64,000 nucleotides of DNA from JAJRVM01 sp041752115 (GTDB lineage Bacteria > Planctomycetota > Planctomycetia > Pirellulales > Pirellulaceae), in NCBI GenBank assembly GCA_041752115.1, contig JBGSHS010000168.1, forward strand, positions 99,256 to 163,255, given 5' to 3'. Position numbers and translations under genes: made by a program. Each line of letters starts with the position of its first letter. Position 1 is the first letter of the stretch. Shown here one piece after another: positions 15,970 through 25,038 of this stretch. A model generated the notes under the pieces. The model worked only from the letters and a program-made list of their open reading frames with translations. It was not told the origin of the DNA and ran no database searches.

Positions 15970-17400
15970 TTAGAAATACAAATCCCGCTCTTCGCTCGTG
16001 GCGATACGTTTCAAGCGATCGATCAGCTCGTGTTTCGCTGCGTTGTCCGGGAGTTGGGCCAGCTGCTGCCGGATCAGCTCTTCTCCCACCTTGCGTGTTG
16101 CCGGTGACGCGTAGTCCACCAGATACTCCTGCAGGGTCGTCAAGGCATTGGGAGTGCAGAGCCGCTGGATGAAGCCGGGAATGGCAAACTCCATGAACTG
16201 CTCCCCGGTTCGTCCCAGCCGATAACAGGCCGTGCAGAAACTGGGAATGTAGCCGTCCGCCAGCAGCTGGCGAATCACTTCATCAAGCGATCGGATGTCG
16301 CCCAGTTCGAACTGCTCGCGCTCGCGTACCTGCTGCTGCGCGTCGCCCGCTTCGGTGTATCCACCCAGCTCAATCCGGCTGCCGGCATCAATCTGCGAGA
16401 CGCCGAAACCGAGCAATTCGCGTCGCACGTCGGCCGGCTCCCGTGCCGTCAGGATCATACCGGTGTAGGGGACCGCCAGCCGCAATATGCTCACCAGACG
16501 TTTGAATTCGTAATCGGAGACCAGCCAGCGCTCGTCCATCTGGACGCCAGACGCCGGTCGGAGTCGCGGAAAACTGATGGTGTGCGGCCCGCAGTGAAAC
16601 TTGTCCATCAGATGCCGAGCGTGCGTTACCAGCCCCAGTACCTCATAACGCCAGTCGTACAGACCGAACAAGGCCCCGATCCCGACGTCGTCGCACCCGC
16701 TTTCCCATGCTCGGTCCAACGCGTCAAGACGCCAGAGGAAGTCACCTTTGGAGGTCTTGTCCGGATGGACCCGTGCATACGTCTCGTGGTGATACGTTTC
16801 CTGGAAGATCTGATAGGTGCCGATCCCGGCCTCTTTGATCGTCTTGAATCCAGCGTGGTCCATCGGTGCCGCATTGATGTTGACCCGCCGGATCTCACCA
16901 TGGCCCACTTCCACTTCGTACACAGTTCGTACGGCTTCGGCAATGAACTCCGGTGAATACCGTGGATGTTCGCCGAATACCAGAATCAGGCGTTTCTGCC
17001 CCTGCTGCTCCAGAGCGGCCACCTGCCGCTGGAGCTCGTCCCGATCCAGCGTGCGACGTATCGCCTCTCGGTTCGATGAGCGGAAACCACAGTACTCGCA
17101 GTCGTTGATGCACTCGTTGCCGATATACAACGGAGCGAACAGGACAATGCGATTGCCGTACACGTCCCGCTTCAGCTGCCGGGCGGCAGCGAAGACCGAT
17201 TCGACGACCTCTGGATCTTTCGCCTGAATCAACCACGCCGTCTCTTCGACCGTCAACGGTTCCTTCGCCAGGCTCTTGGCAATCACATCGCGTACTCGGG
17301 CCAGTTCGGGCGTCTGTTCCAGCAAGTCCCTGATGTACTGGTCGTTAATATAGTCGTGCGCATTGCGGCTGAGCTGACTCAGCGATCGTGCCACATGCAT
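15970..17400 (-). CDS. hydG: [FeFe]-hydrogenase maturase HydG (radical SAM tyrosine lyase)
   Basis: A 476-residue radical SAM enzyme that cleaves tyrosine to p-cresol, CO and cyanide and builds the Fe(CO)2(CN) unit of the H-cluster. The radical SAM motif is CINDCEYC (CxxxCxxC, about 93-100). The C-terminal auxiliary cluster motif is CTACYRLGRTGEQFMEF with a third Cys 22 residues after the second (RLCTPNA). The length is normal. Its start lies five bases after the hydE stop, so hydE and hydG form one transcription unit. Confidence 0.94.
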   Translation of the reverse strand: MHVARSLSQLSRNAHDYINDQYIRDLLEQTPELARVRDVIAKSLAKEPLTVEETAWLIQAKDPEVVESVFAAARQLKRDVYGNRIVLFAPLYIGNECINDCEYCGFRSSNREAIRRTLDRDELQRQVAALEQQGQKRLILVFGEHPRYSPEFIAEAVRTVYEVEVGHGEIRRVNINAAPMDHAGFKTIKEAGIGTYQIFQETYHHETYARVHPDKTSKGDFLWRLDALDRAWESGCDDVGIGALFGLYDWRYEVLGLVTHARHLMDKFHCGPHTISFPRLRPASGVQMDERWLVSDYEFKRLVSILRLAVPYTGMILTAREPADVRRELLGFGVSQIDAGSRIELGGYTEAGDAQQQVREREQFELGDIRSLDEVIRQLLADGYIPSFCTACYRLGRTGEQFMEFAIPGFIQRLCTPNALTTLQEYLVDYASPATRKVGEELIRQQLAQLPDNAAKHELIDRLKRIATSEERDLYF

Positions 17401-17405
17401 GTTGC

Positions 17406-18524
17406 CTACTCCAGTGTTCCGGTTCCGGTCATCTGGCGACGGAATACCACGTTCGGTGAATCGCCGCGACCGCAGGCAATGGGTCGGCCCAGGGTCGCCA
17501 GCTGCTGCCGAGCCACCTCTTCGCTCTCGTCGGGTGTCTTCTCGGAGCCGGCTTTGTTCGGGTATATCTCGTAGTCACGCCGATACTTCTGCGGAGTCAA
17601 GTTCGGCATGATCACGTTGGCGCCTCGCTGCAGCCCTTGCAACTGACCGCGCCGAGGATTGATGGTTGCCAGCGCCGTCGTGCTTGGGATGTTTGCCCGC
17701 GGACAGGCGAGTCGCGCCAGAGCAATCATCTTGTACGTTGTCAGCTCATCCGCTCGGGCTGGTTCGCCAGCTCCCGGGTCCGTCGTTTCCTTCGGTTCCT
17801 CAGGAACCGTCGACCCAGGATTCGTCATGCCGTACAGCGGTGTGTCAGGGTGCGGGATGTACGGCCCCACGCCGATCATGTCGAGATCGAGTTGTTGGAA
17901 CAGGTCAATGTCGCGAGCCAGATCCCACAGCGTCTGTCCCGGCAGCCCAATCATCACGCCACTGCCGACTTCAAATCCGAACTCCCTCAGACGCCCCAGC
18001 AGTTCGCGCCGCTGCTCTTGCTGCTCCCCCGGTTTGAGCGGATGGATGGTCTCCAGCAGCCGCTCGTTGGAGGTCTCAAAACGCAGCAAATATCGATCAG
18101 CCCCACTGCGCCTGAGCAAGCGTAGCTCGTCCTCCGTCCGTTCTCCGAGGCTGAGCGTAACGGCCAGCGGCGTTTCTGCCTTGATGATTCGGATGACCTG
18201 TGCCAGTTGCTCGACGTCGAGCCCGGGATCCTCGCCGGCCTGCATCACCAGCGTGCCATAGCCGCGCGACACGGCACCCCGCGCTCCCTCGAGTATCTCA
18301 TCGGCCGTCATCCGGTAACGCGGAATGTGGGGATTCGGCAGGCGCAACCCGCAGTACCAGCACGATCGATCGCAGTAGTTGCTGATTTCCAGCAAGCCTC
18401 GCAGATGGACTGCATCGCCGACCCATTGACGACGCACCGAATCGGCCCGCTGCCAAAGCTGTTCCAGACGTTGACTGTCCGACTCTCGAAGCCAACCAAC
18501 CGCGTCCGTGATGACCGGTGACAT
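17406..18524 (-). CDS. hydE: [FeFe]-hydrogenase maturase HydE (radical SAM)
   Basis: A 372-residue radical SAM enzyme that acts after HydG on the organometallic Fe intermediate during H-cluster assembly. The SAM-cluster motif is CDRSCWYC (about 51-58). The barrel continues through VMQAGEDPGLD and LRFETSNERL to IGVGPYIPHPDTPL, all typical of the HydE/PylB/BioB group. MPNLTPQKYRRDYEIYPNK near the end is also HydE-like. It is the first gene of the reverse maturation unit. The promoter should lie in 18525-18855. Confidence 0.93.
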   Translation of the reverse strand: MSPVITDAVGWLRESDSQRLEQLWQRADSVRRQWVGDAVHLRGLLEISNYCDRSCWYCGLRLPNPHIPRYRMTADEILEGARGAVSRGYGTLVMQAGEDPGLDVEQLAQVIRIIKAETPLAVTLSLGERTEDELRLLRRSGADRYLLRFETSNERLLETIHPLKPGEQQEQRRELLGRLREFGFEVGSGVMIGLPGQTLWDLARDIDLFQQLDLDMIGVGPYIPHPDTPLYGMTNPGSTVPEEPKETTDPGAGEPARADELTTYKMIALARLACPRANIPSTTALATINPRRGQLQGLQRGANVIMPNLTPQKYRRDYEIYPNKAGSEKTPDESEEVARQQLATLGRPIACGRGDSPNVVFRRQMTGTGTLE

Positions 18525-18855
18525 GCCTACCTCAGAAGCTCACAGAGTGCTGGAGCCGCTCGAACTGCCGGCGCCTGAGCAAGTCGCCGCCAACCGGTGA
18601 ACCGGCCCGGGCCCTCCCCGAATCTTAGGGCGTTCGTGGCCGGTTTGACTAGCCCACCGAACCCGCTCCCAACGCCCCCCGGTTCTGGCTTGGCAGGGCT
18701 GTCTATTATCCCCGCAGAACGCTACCATAAGCTTTGCTTTACGGTCGATTTCTGCCCGCTGTCCGCCGCGCTGAACTTAACCTGCCAGCGGGCTGCGTGA
18801 GGTTTTTTCCCGAGACGGTGTCACCGGTCACTCCTGTTTGTGAGAAGGGCGAGCG
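18525..18855. other. Divergent intergenic region hydE / DUF3127
   Basis: 331 bases that must contain the hydE promoter (reverse) and the DUF3127 gene promoter (forward). AT-rich hexamers occur around 18700-18730, but no pair with normal spacing could be fixed. No Rex-like palindrome like that at 7041 is seen here. Confidence 0.35.
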
Positions 18856-19224
18856 ATGAGCGACGGCAAGTTGCGCGGAGTGGTGCATTTCATCGATCAA
18901 ACACGGACCTATGGCCAGAAAGGTTTTCGCAAACGCTTGGTCGTGCTCGAACAAGATAAAGGCCGCTTCGTGAACTACATTCCACTGGAGTTCATGCAGG
19001 ATGGATGCGATCAGGTCGACCAGCTGAAAGTCGGCGACGAAGTGGATGTCGAGTACCGCCTGAGCGGCCGGAAATGGCAGCGCGACGCGCAGAGTGAAGT
19101 GAAGTACTTCCTGACCGCCGAAGCGCTCGGTTTCACCTCCACCGGCGGCAGTTCGCGCGCTGTGAGCACCGAGGATGTGAACAGCCAGTTGGCTGAAGCC
19201 GACGATGACGAAGTGCCGTTCTAA
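18856..19224 (+). CDS. DUF3127 protein, OB-fold/SSB-like with acidic tail
   Basis: A 122-residue small cytoplasmic protein. The body (about 1-90) has the beta-rich pattern of DUF3127 (RKRLVVLEQDKGRFVNYIPLEF, LKVGDEVDVEYRLSGRKW), which resembles an OB-fold. The last residues are DDDEVPF, like the acidic, hydrophobic-ended tip by which single-stranded-DNA-binding proteins recruit repair and replication partners. I infer a nucleic-acid-binding role. The precise function of the family is not known to me. A weak GAAGGGCGAG ribosome site precedes the ATG. Confidence 0.75.
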   Translation: MSDGKLRGVVHFIDQTRTYGQKGFRKRLVVLEQDKGRFVNYIPLEFMQDGCDQVDQLKVGDEVDVEYRLSGRKWQRDAQSEVKYFLTAEALGFTSTGGSSRAVSTEDVNSQLAEADDDEVPF

Positions 19225-19643
19225 CGTGCGCGATACTCCAGCTTGAAGGGGGCAGCGGCTTCGGACCGGCCGGGGCCGCGTGCGGAACCGGCCGAGCGAG
19301 CGGATTGGACGTCTTGACATGGGAGCCATGTCGGCTCGATCGATCCGGTTGTGATCGTAGAGGTCGCGCGACAACGCTGGCGATTCTCGCAGTCATGGCG
19401 GCGGCTCACATCCGCACTACCTCCTTTCTCGCACACGGTGGCTCGCGTGACACGGCAGAATCATTTCGCGTGCAAATTAATTATCGACCCCAGTTCGGTG
19501 AGCTCCCACCGGATTTCTGCGGCTAATCTGCCGATTTCACCGAAACCACGCTGGGGGCGGGTTGACTGCTGTTAATTCGTGTAGGAAACTTATGTGAACG
19601 AACTAACAGGCAGTAACGTTCCATTTTTCTGGAGTGGAAGTCT
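19225..19643. other. Upstream region of the MarR-sucrose operon
   Basis: 419 bases without a credible gene. The last 80 are AT-richer and hold an imperfect inverted repeat at 19571-19607. The remainder shows nothing recognisable. Confidence 0.35.
19571..19607. promoter_or_regulatory. Inverted repeat, possible MarR operator
   Basis: GTTAATTCGT at 19571-19580 and ACGAACTAAC at 19598-19607 are reverse complements at 9 of 10 positions, with a 17-base spacer. They end 36 bases before the MarR start. MarR regulators often bind palindromes in their own promoter. Direct evidence is lacking. Confidence 0.35.
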
Positions 19644-20183
19644 GTGACGAGCCAGCCCCCGTCGACGGCAATACCGTCCCTGGCTGCAGAATCGCCCCCC
19701 TCGCAGGTCGAGGGGGGAGGTGACAGTCAGTTGAGTCTGGAGGATCAGCTCTTCGTGGCCTTACGCCGAATCACACGGGCGATGGATCTGCAGTCGCGTC
19801 TGCTGTTGCAGGACTACGGCCTGACGGCACCGCAGCTGTCAGCGCTCTGGGCCATCTCGCGGCTGCAGCCGGTTCCGGCAGGAGTGGTCGCTCGGGAGAT
19901 TCATCTGGGGTACTCGACCGTGACGGGCATCCTGGATCGACTGGAGCGGCGAGGTTGGATCGGGCGTGCTCGAGGGGACCGCGACCGGCGCAGTGTCAGC
20001 CTCTGTTTGACGGCCGAGGGTGAGTGTTTCCTGGCTGGTGCTCCGAAGCTGCTCAAGAGCGGTTTTCAGCAGCGGCTGGCTGGCCTGCGGCAGTGGGAGC
20101 GGATGCAGATTGTCGCCACGCTGCAGCGCGTGGCTGACATGATGGATGACACGAATCTTGACGAGAGGGGAGGGGTGTTTTGA
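19644..20183 (+). CDS. MarR-family transcriptional regulator
   Basis: A 179-residue DNA-binding regulator. After a Pro/Ser-rich N-terminal 30 residues comes a standard MarR fold. LSALWAISRLQPVPAGVVAREIHLGYSTVTGILDRLERRGWIGR is the winged-helix region (helix-turn-helix around 75-100). RGDRDRRSVSLCLTAEG is the wing with its conserved D-x-R-S motif. The start is GTG behind CTGGAGTGG. The stop overlaps the sucrose synthase start, so it probably regulates sucrose metabolism and itself. The ligand is unknown. Confidence 0.88.
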   Translation: MTSQPPSTAIPSLAAESPPSQVEGGGDSQLSLEDQLFVALRRITRAMDLQSRLLLQDYGLTAPQLSALWAISRLQPVPAGVVAREIHLGYSTVTGILDRLERRGWIGRARGDRDRRSVSLCLTAEGECFLAGAPKLLKSGFQQRLAGLRQWERMQIVATLQRVADMMDDTNLDERGGVF

Positions 20184-22639
20184 GCCGCAAGGTGGGACCC
20201 GGCAAGCATCGGACAGTTGGACACGCGGTTGTACCACCGGCGGAGGCGGGGGAGGGTGAGCATGGATCGGCGAAAACAACCGATCTGGTGGCGGCCGCGA
20301 AGCGTTTTGGCGCGTCGCTTAAGGCTTCGGGTGAGACGTTCTTTCTGAGCGATCAGGTGCAGAAGCACCTGAACGGATTTCTGGCCGAGAACAGCTCGTT
20401 GCCCGAGCGGACGCGACGAGCACTGCGACGCATGTTTCGCGGATGCCCGGAGGTGATTCTGGATGGTGATTCGGTCTGCGCCGTATTGCGGCCGGGGGTC
20501 GGGCGCAAGGAAATCGTGCGGATCCATTCGGAGCTGGATCATTTCGAGGAGATTGACCGCGGCCAATTCTTGCAGATCAAGGACGCCCACGTGCAGGGCC
20601 ATCACGAGGCTACTCGACGCGGGCTGGTGATCGACTTCTCACCATTTTTTCGCGACTATCCGAAAGTCCGGGAGGCGTCGGAAATGGGAGAAGGGATCTC
20701 CTTTCTCAACCGCCACCTCTCGGCACAGCTCTATCAGAATCCCGAGGTATTTCGTCGAGCGCTGCTGGATTTCCTGCGGCATCGCAAGCTCGAAGGCGTG
20801 AGCATTCTGGTGAATGATCATCTGACGGCGCCGCAAGTCCTGCTCGAGGAACTGGTGGCAGCGCGGGCCATCCTGGAGGACTACTCGTTGGAGGAACCGT
20901 ACGAGTGTTTTGCGCACGATCTGCGGACGCACGGGTTTGAAGCGGGGTGGGGGCGCACAGCCCAGGACGTCGCCACGAACCTGGCGCTCCTGTCACAGGT
21001 GCTGGAATCGTCCGATCCGGCTCGCTTTGAGCGACTGCTCAGCCGACTTCCCTTAACGCGGACGATCCTGATGGTGTCGCCTCATGGCTGGTTTGCTCAG
21101 GAGAACGTGCTGGGCAAGCCTGACACGGGCGGCCAGGTCACGTACGTGCTCGACCAGGCACGCGCACTGGAGTATCAGATGCGTGAGCAGTTTCGGTCGA
21201 GCGGCATTGAGGCGTCGCCGAAAGTCATTGTTCTCACGCGGTTGATTCCGCACGCGGAAGGAACGACCTGCAATATCCCTCGCGAGAAGATCGCGGGGAC
21301 CGAAGACAGCTGGATCGTACGGGCGCCGTTTCGCGAAGAGAATGACGAGATCGTGAACCACTGGATCTCTCGCTTTCAGATCTGGCCGTACCTGGAGCGG
21401 TTTGCCGAGGAAGCGAAGCAGCTGGTGGTCACGGAGTTAATGGACAGACCCGACCTGATCATCGGGCACTATACCGACGGGAACCTGGTAGCCTACCGGC
21501 TCGCCGACGACTTGAACGCGACTCATTGCGCATGCATTCATGCTTTGGAGAAGACCAAGTACATTCTGAGTGACCTGTATTGGAGTGCGATGGAGCGGGA
21601 ATATCGGTTCTCGATGCAGTTCACTGCCGATCTGATTTCGTACAATTCAGCCGACTTCATCCTGTCCAGTTCCTGCCGCGAGGTGGGGGGGACGTCGACC
21701 GAGATGGGCATGATCGAGGCCTACGAACTGTTCTCCCTGCCGGGCCTCTATCGCGTGCAATCGGGATTGAATCCGCGGCTGGCCCGGCACAACATCGTGC
21801 CTCCGGGGGCCAGCGAAGAGTACTTTTTTCCGCATACGGAGGTCGAGCGACGCGTGGAGGCGGTGCAGCGCAGTCTGGCACAACGCTTCCTTGGAGCGGA
21901 GCCGAACGCGGACTGTGTCGGGCGGCTACACGATCCTGAACTCCCGCTGGTCTTTGCCATGGCGCGGCTTGACAAGATCAAGAACCTGTCGGGACTGGTG
22001 GAGATCTTCGGCCGCTGCCCATCGCTGCGAGAGAGAGCGAATCTCCTGTTGATTACCTCCCTGGTCGACGCGTCGCGTTCCACTGACCAGGAGGAGATCG
22101 ATCAGGTGGGGCAAGTCTATCGCCTGATCGATCACTACTCGCTGGACGGCCAGTTCCGCTGGTGTGCCGCACGACTGGATAAGGTGGAGACAGGGGAGAT
22201 CTACCGCATGGTCGCCGATCGAGGCGGCGTATTCGCTCAGCCTGCGTTCATGGAGACGTTCGGGCTGACCGTGATCGAAGCAATGGCCTGCGGATTGCCG
22301 GTCGTGGTGACCTGCTTCGGTGGTCCTGCTGAGATCGTAATTCCCGACGCGTGCGGGGTCGTGGTCGATCCGAACGATCATGAGGCATTCGCCGGAGCAT
22401 TGACTCAGATCGTGACCGAGCGAGACACGTGGCAATCATTTTCGGCAGCTGGTGTGCAGCGGGTCCGCAGCGTCTATACCTGGAACCGGCATGCCGAGAA
22501 GGTACTGCGTCTGGCGAACATCTATACCTACTGGAATCACATTGACGTGATGAATCGCACGGCGCTTGATCGATACGCGCATACGCTTTACCACACGGTG
22601 TACCGTCCACGAACTCAATCCATGTGGCAGGAGGGATAG
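20180..22639 (+). CDS. Sucrose synthase
   Basis: An 819-residue GT4-family enzyme that reversibly interconverts sucrose + NDP with NDP-glucose + fructose. The N-terminal regulatory half (about 30-270) is followed by the GT-B domains. VLGKPDTGGQVTYVLDQARA (about 310) is the sugar-acceptor site region, and IIGHYTDGNLVA and HALEKTKY are sucrose-synthase hallmarks. PAFMETFGLTVIEAMACGLP (about 690) is the E-x7-E donor motif. The length equals plant and cyanobacterial enzymes. The start is TTG at 20180, overlapping the MarR stop as TTGA behind a strong GAGAGGGGAGGGG ribosome site. It is four bases from the sucrose-phosphate synthase gene. Confidence 0.9.
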   Translation: MSRKVGPGKHRTVGHAVVPPAEAGEGEHGSAKTTDLVAAAKRFGASLKASGETFFLSDQVQKHLNGFLAENSSLPERTRRALRRMFRGCPEVILDGDSVCAVLRPGVGRKEIVRIHSELDHFEEIDRGQFLQIKDAHVQGHHEATRRGLVIDFSPFFRDYPKVREASEMGEGISFLNRHLSAQLYQNPEVFRRALLDFLRHRKLEGVSILVNDHLTAPQVLLEELVAARAILEDYSLEEPYECFAHDLRTHGFEAGWGRTAQDVATNLALLSQVLESSDPARFERLLSRLPLTRTILMVSPHGWFAQENVLGKPDTGGQVTYVLDQARALEYQMREQFRSSGIEASPKVIVLTRLIPHAEGTTCNIPREKIAGTEDSWIVRAPFREENDEIVNHWISRFQIWPYLERFAEEAKQLVVTELMDRPDLIIGHYTDGNLVAYRLADDLNATHCACIHALEKTKYILSDLYWSAMEREYRFSMQFTADLISYNSADFILSSSCREVGGTSTEMGMIEAYELFSLPGLYRVQSGLNPRLARHNIVPPGASEEYFFPHTEVERRVEAVQRSLAQRFLGAEPNADCVGRLHDPELPLVFAMARLDKIKNLSGLVEIFGRCPSLRERANLLLITSLVDASRSTDQEEIDQVGQVYRLIDHYSLDGQFRWCAARLDKVETGEIYRMVADRGGVFAQPAFMETFGLTVIEAMACGLPVVVTCFGGPAEIVIPDACGVVVDPNDHEAFAGALTQIVTERDTWQSFSAAGVQRVRSVYTWNRHAEKVLRLANIYTYWNHIDVMNRTALDRYAHTLYHTVYRPRTQSMWQEG

Positions 22640-22643
22640 ACGC

Positions 22644-24860
22644 ATGTACCTTCAACTGGTCAGTGTTCACGGGCTGATTCGCGGCGAAAATGTGGAGATG
22701 GGACGTGACGCGGACACCGGCGGCCAGGTGCGATATGTCCTGGAACTCGTCCGGGCTCTGAGCGAATTCCCGGGGGTAGAAGGAGTCGATTTGTTTACGC
22801 GCCGGATCAAAGACAAGCGTGTGTCGAGTGATTATGCGCGGAAGATTGAGCCACTGGCTCCCAAGTGCCGCCTGATCCGCCTGGCTTGCGGCGGTGGTCG
22901 GTATTTGCGCAAAGAGCGTCTGTGGCCGTTCCTGGACGATTTCGTCGATGCCATGATTTCGTTCACACGTCGCGAAGGTCGGCACCCGGCGGTCGTGCAC
23001 GGCCACTACGCCGATGCAGGTTACGTGGCCAAAGAGGTGGCGGCAGCCTTCGACGTGCCGTTCGTGTTCACCGGCCATTCGCTCGGAAGGCCCAAGCTGG
23101 AGTATCTGCTGGGTGACGGCTGGACGCAGGAGCGAGCGGTCAAGGAATTGAACATCGACCGGCGGATCAGCGTGGAGCAAGACTGTCTCTCCGTGGCCGA
23201 TCTGGTGATCACGAGTACGCGTCACGAGCGCGACCAGCAGTGGGGAAAGTACTTCATTGACGAGGGTCTGCGTTTTGAAGTCATACCCCCTGGCACGGAT
23301 CTGGCGAGGTTCTTTCCCTACTATGACTACGATATGCCGCACCCGGAGATCGACGAGCGTTTCAAGCAGGCGCGAGTCCGGATGACCAAGGAACTCGGCC
23401 GGTTCCATATCAACACCCAGCGGCCCTTGATTCTGGCTCTCTGTCGTCCTGACCGGCGCAAGAACATCGGCGCGTTGATCGACGCGTACGGACGCAGCAA
23501 GGAACTGCAGGCCATCGCCAACCTGGCTGTCTTCGCCGGCATTCGCGACGATATCGAGTCGATGCCGGACAATGAAAAGCAGGTGCTGACCGACATGCTC
23601 CTGGCCATGGACCGTTTCAACCTCTACGGCAAGCTGGCGATTCCCAAAGACCACAGTTCCGAGTTCGATGTTCCGGAGCTGTATCGGCTGGCGGCAGCCA
23701 GTCGCGGGATTTTCGTCAACTCGGCCTTTATCGAGCTCTTTGGTCTGACGGCTATTGAAGCTTCCGCCACCGGACTCCCCTTCGTGGTCACCGAAGACGG
23801 AGGCCCTCAGGATATCGTCGTGAACTGCCAGAGCGGCCTGATTGTCGATGTGAAGGACCGCAAGGCACTGACTCGTGCTATGCTCAAACTACTTACCGAC
23901 CAGGAGATCTGGGAGACGTGTTCCACCAACGGTGTGAACCTGGTGCGCCGTCACTACACTTGGGAGAACCACTGCCAGCGGTATCTGGATTGCCTCAAAG
24001 ACGTGGTCTCCACACCGGTGAAGACGCCGTCGGCCTTTGGACTTCGAGCACCTGGTGCGCGACTTGCCTCGCTCGATAGCCTGCTGATCACCGACATTGA
24101 CAACACGCTGCTGGGAGACAATGACGCTCTGGAGCAACTCAAGGAGATCGTGGCCGAACACCGTCATCACATGGGGTTTGGCATCGCGTCCGGCCGGGCA
24201 TTGGAGCTGGCAGTTGAAGTGCTGCAGCAGAACGGAGTCGATTCCCCTGACGTTATGATCACCGCCGTGGGGACGGAAATCTGTTATGGCAGCCAGTTGC
24301 AGGTAGACAAGGGATGGGCCAGTCAGCTGCGTAGCAAATGGCGCCCCGACCGCATCCATGAAGCTCTCGATCGTCTCACGTTTCTGTTTCTCCAGGAGGA
24401 ACCGCACACGCAGCGTGAGTTCAAAATCAGCTACAATCTGGATGAAGACGCCGATCCGGACGACGCGCTGGCCAGAATCCACGGTGCGCTGGCCGAAGCA
24501 CGAACCGCCTATTCACTGATCTTCTCACACGGCACGTTTCTCGACGTTCTGCCCCACCGTGCTTCGAAAGGAAAGGCGGTCCGCTATCTCTCGGGAAAAT
24601 GGAACATCCCGCTCAACCGGGTAGTCACGGCAGGTGACTCGGGTAACGATCAGGATATGCTGGTTGGACAGACCGCCGGCATCGTAGTGGGCAATCACGA
24701 TGACGATCTGGAATCGCTGCGGCGTTCGAAAGCGCATCGAGTGTATTTCGCGAACGCCTGCTGCGCCGGCGGAATCATCGAGGGCCTGCAGTACTACGGG
24801 TTCCTCGGCGGTCCTGAGGACACGCTCGTTGGCCAATCCTCCGTGTCGGCGGCCAGTTGA
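22644..24860 (+). CDS. Sucrose-phosphate synthase with C-terminal sucrose-phosphatase domain
   Basis: A 738-residue two-domain enzyme. The GT4 domain (about 1-460) has DTGGQVRYVLELVRAL near residue 27, VHGHYADAGYVAKEV and the E-x7-E motif FIELFGLTAIEASATGLP. It would join UDP-glucose and fructose-6-phosphate. The HAD domain (about 480-730) has DIDNTLL (catalytic Asp pair), IASGRA and GDSGNDQDM, so the phosphatase looks active and one chain could release sucrose. The start ATG 22644 follows GAGG and lies five bases after the sucrose synthase stop. Confidence 0.9.
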   Translation: MYLQLVSVHGLIRGENVEMGRDADTGGQVRYVLELVRALSEFPGVEGVDLFTRRIKDKRVSSDYARKIEPLAPKCRLIRLACGGGRYLRKERLWPFLDDFVDAMISFTRREGRHPAVVHGHYADAGYVAKEVAAAFDVPFVFTGHSLGRPKLEYLLGDGWTQERAVKELNIDRRISVEQDCLSVADLVITSTRHERDQQWGKYFIDEGLRFEVIPPGTDLARFFPYYDYDMPHPEIDERFKQARVRMTKELGRFHINTQRPLILALCRPDRRKNIGALIDAYGRSKELQAIANLAVFAGIRDDIESMPDNEKQVLTDMLLAMDRFNLYGKLAIPKDHSSEFDVPELYRLAAASRGIFVNSAFIELFGLTAIEASATGLPFVVTEDGGPQDIVVNCQSGLIVDVKDRKALTRAMLKLLTDQEIWETCSTNGVNLVRRHYTWENHCQRYLDCLKDVVSTPVKTPSAFGLRAPGARLASLDSLLITDIDNTLLGDNDALEQLKEIVAEHRHHMGFGIASGRALELAVEVLQQNGVDSPDVMITAVGTEICYGSQLQVDKGWASQLRSKWRPDRIHEALDRLTFLFLQEEPHTQREFKISYNLDEDADPDDALARIHGALAEARTAYSLIFSHGTFLDVLPHRASKGKAVRYLSGKWNIPLNRVVTAGDSGNDQDMLVGQTAGIVVGNHDDDLESLRRSKAHRVYFANACCAGGIIEGLQYYGFLGGPEDTLVGQSSVSAAS

Positions 24861-25038
24861 AGCGGCCGGAGATTCAGACGCCCGTAGCGGACTTGAGCCG
24901 TGTCGCTTATCGCTGCACCCAGTGCCGGCTGTGGGACGGCGTCGGCAGTGCATGTGATGAGATGTCACCCCCAGCAGCAGCACCGGCAGAGTTGGCGCCA
25001 ATCAGGCTGTGGCAGAGTGTATGCTACCTGCCGGTTCG

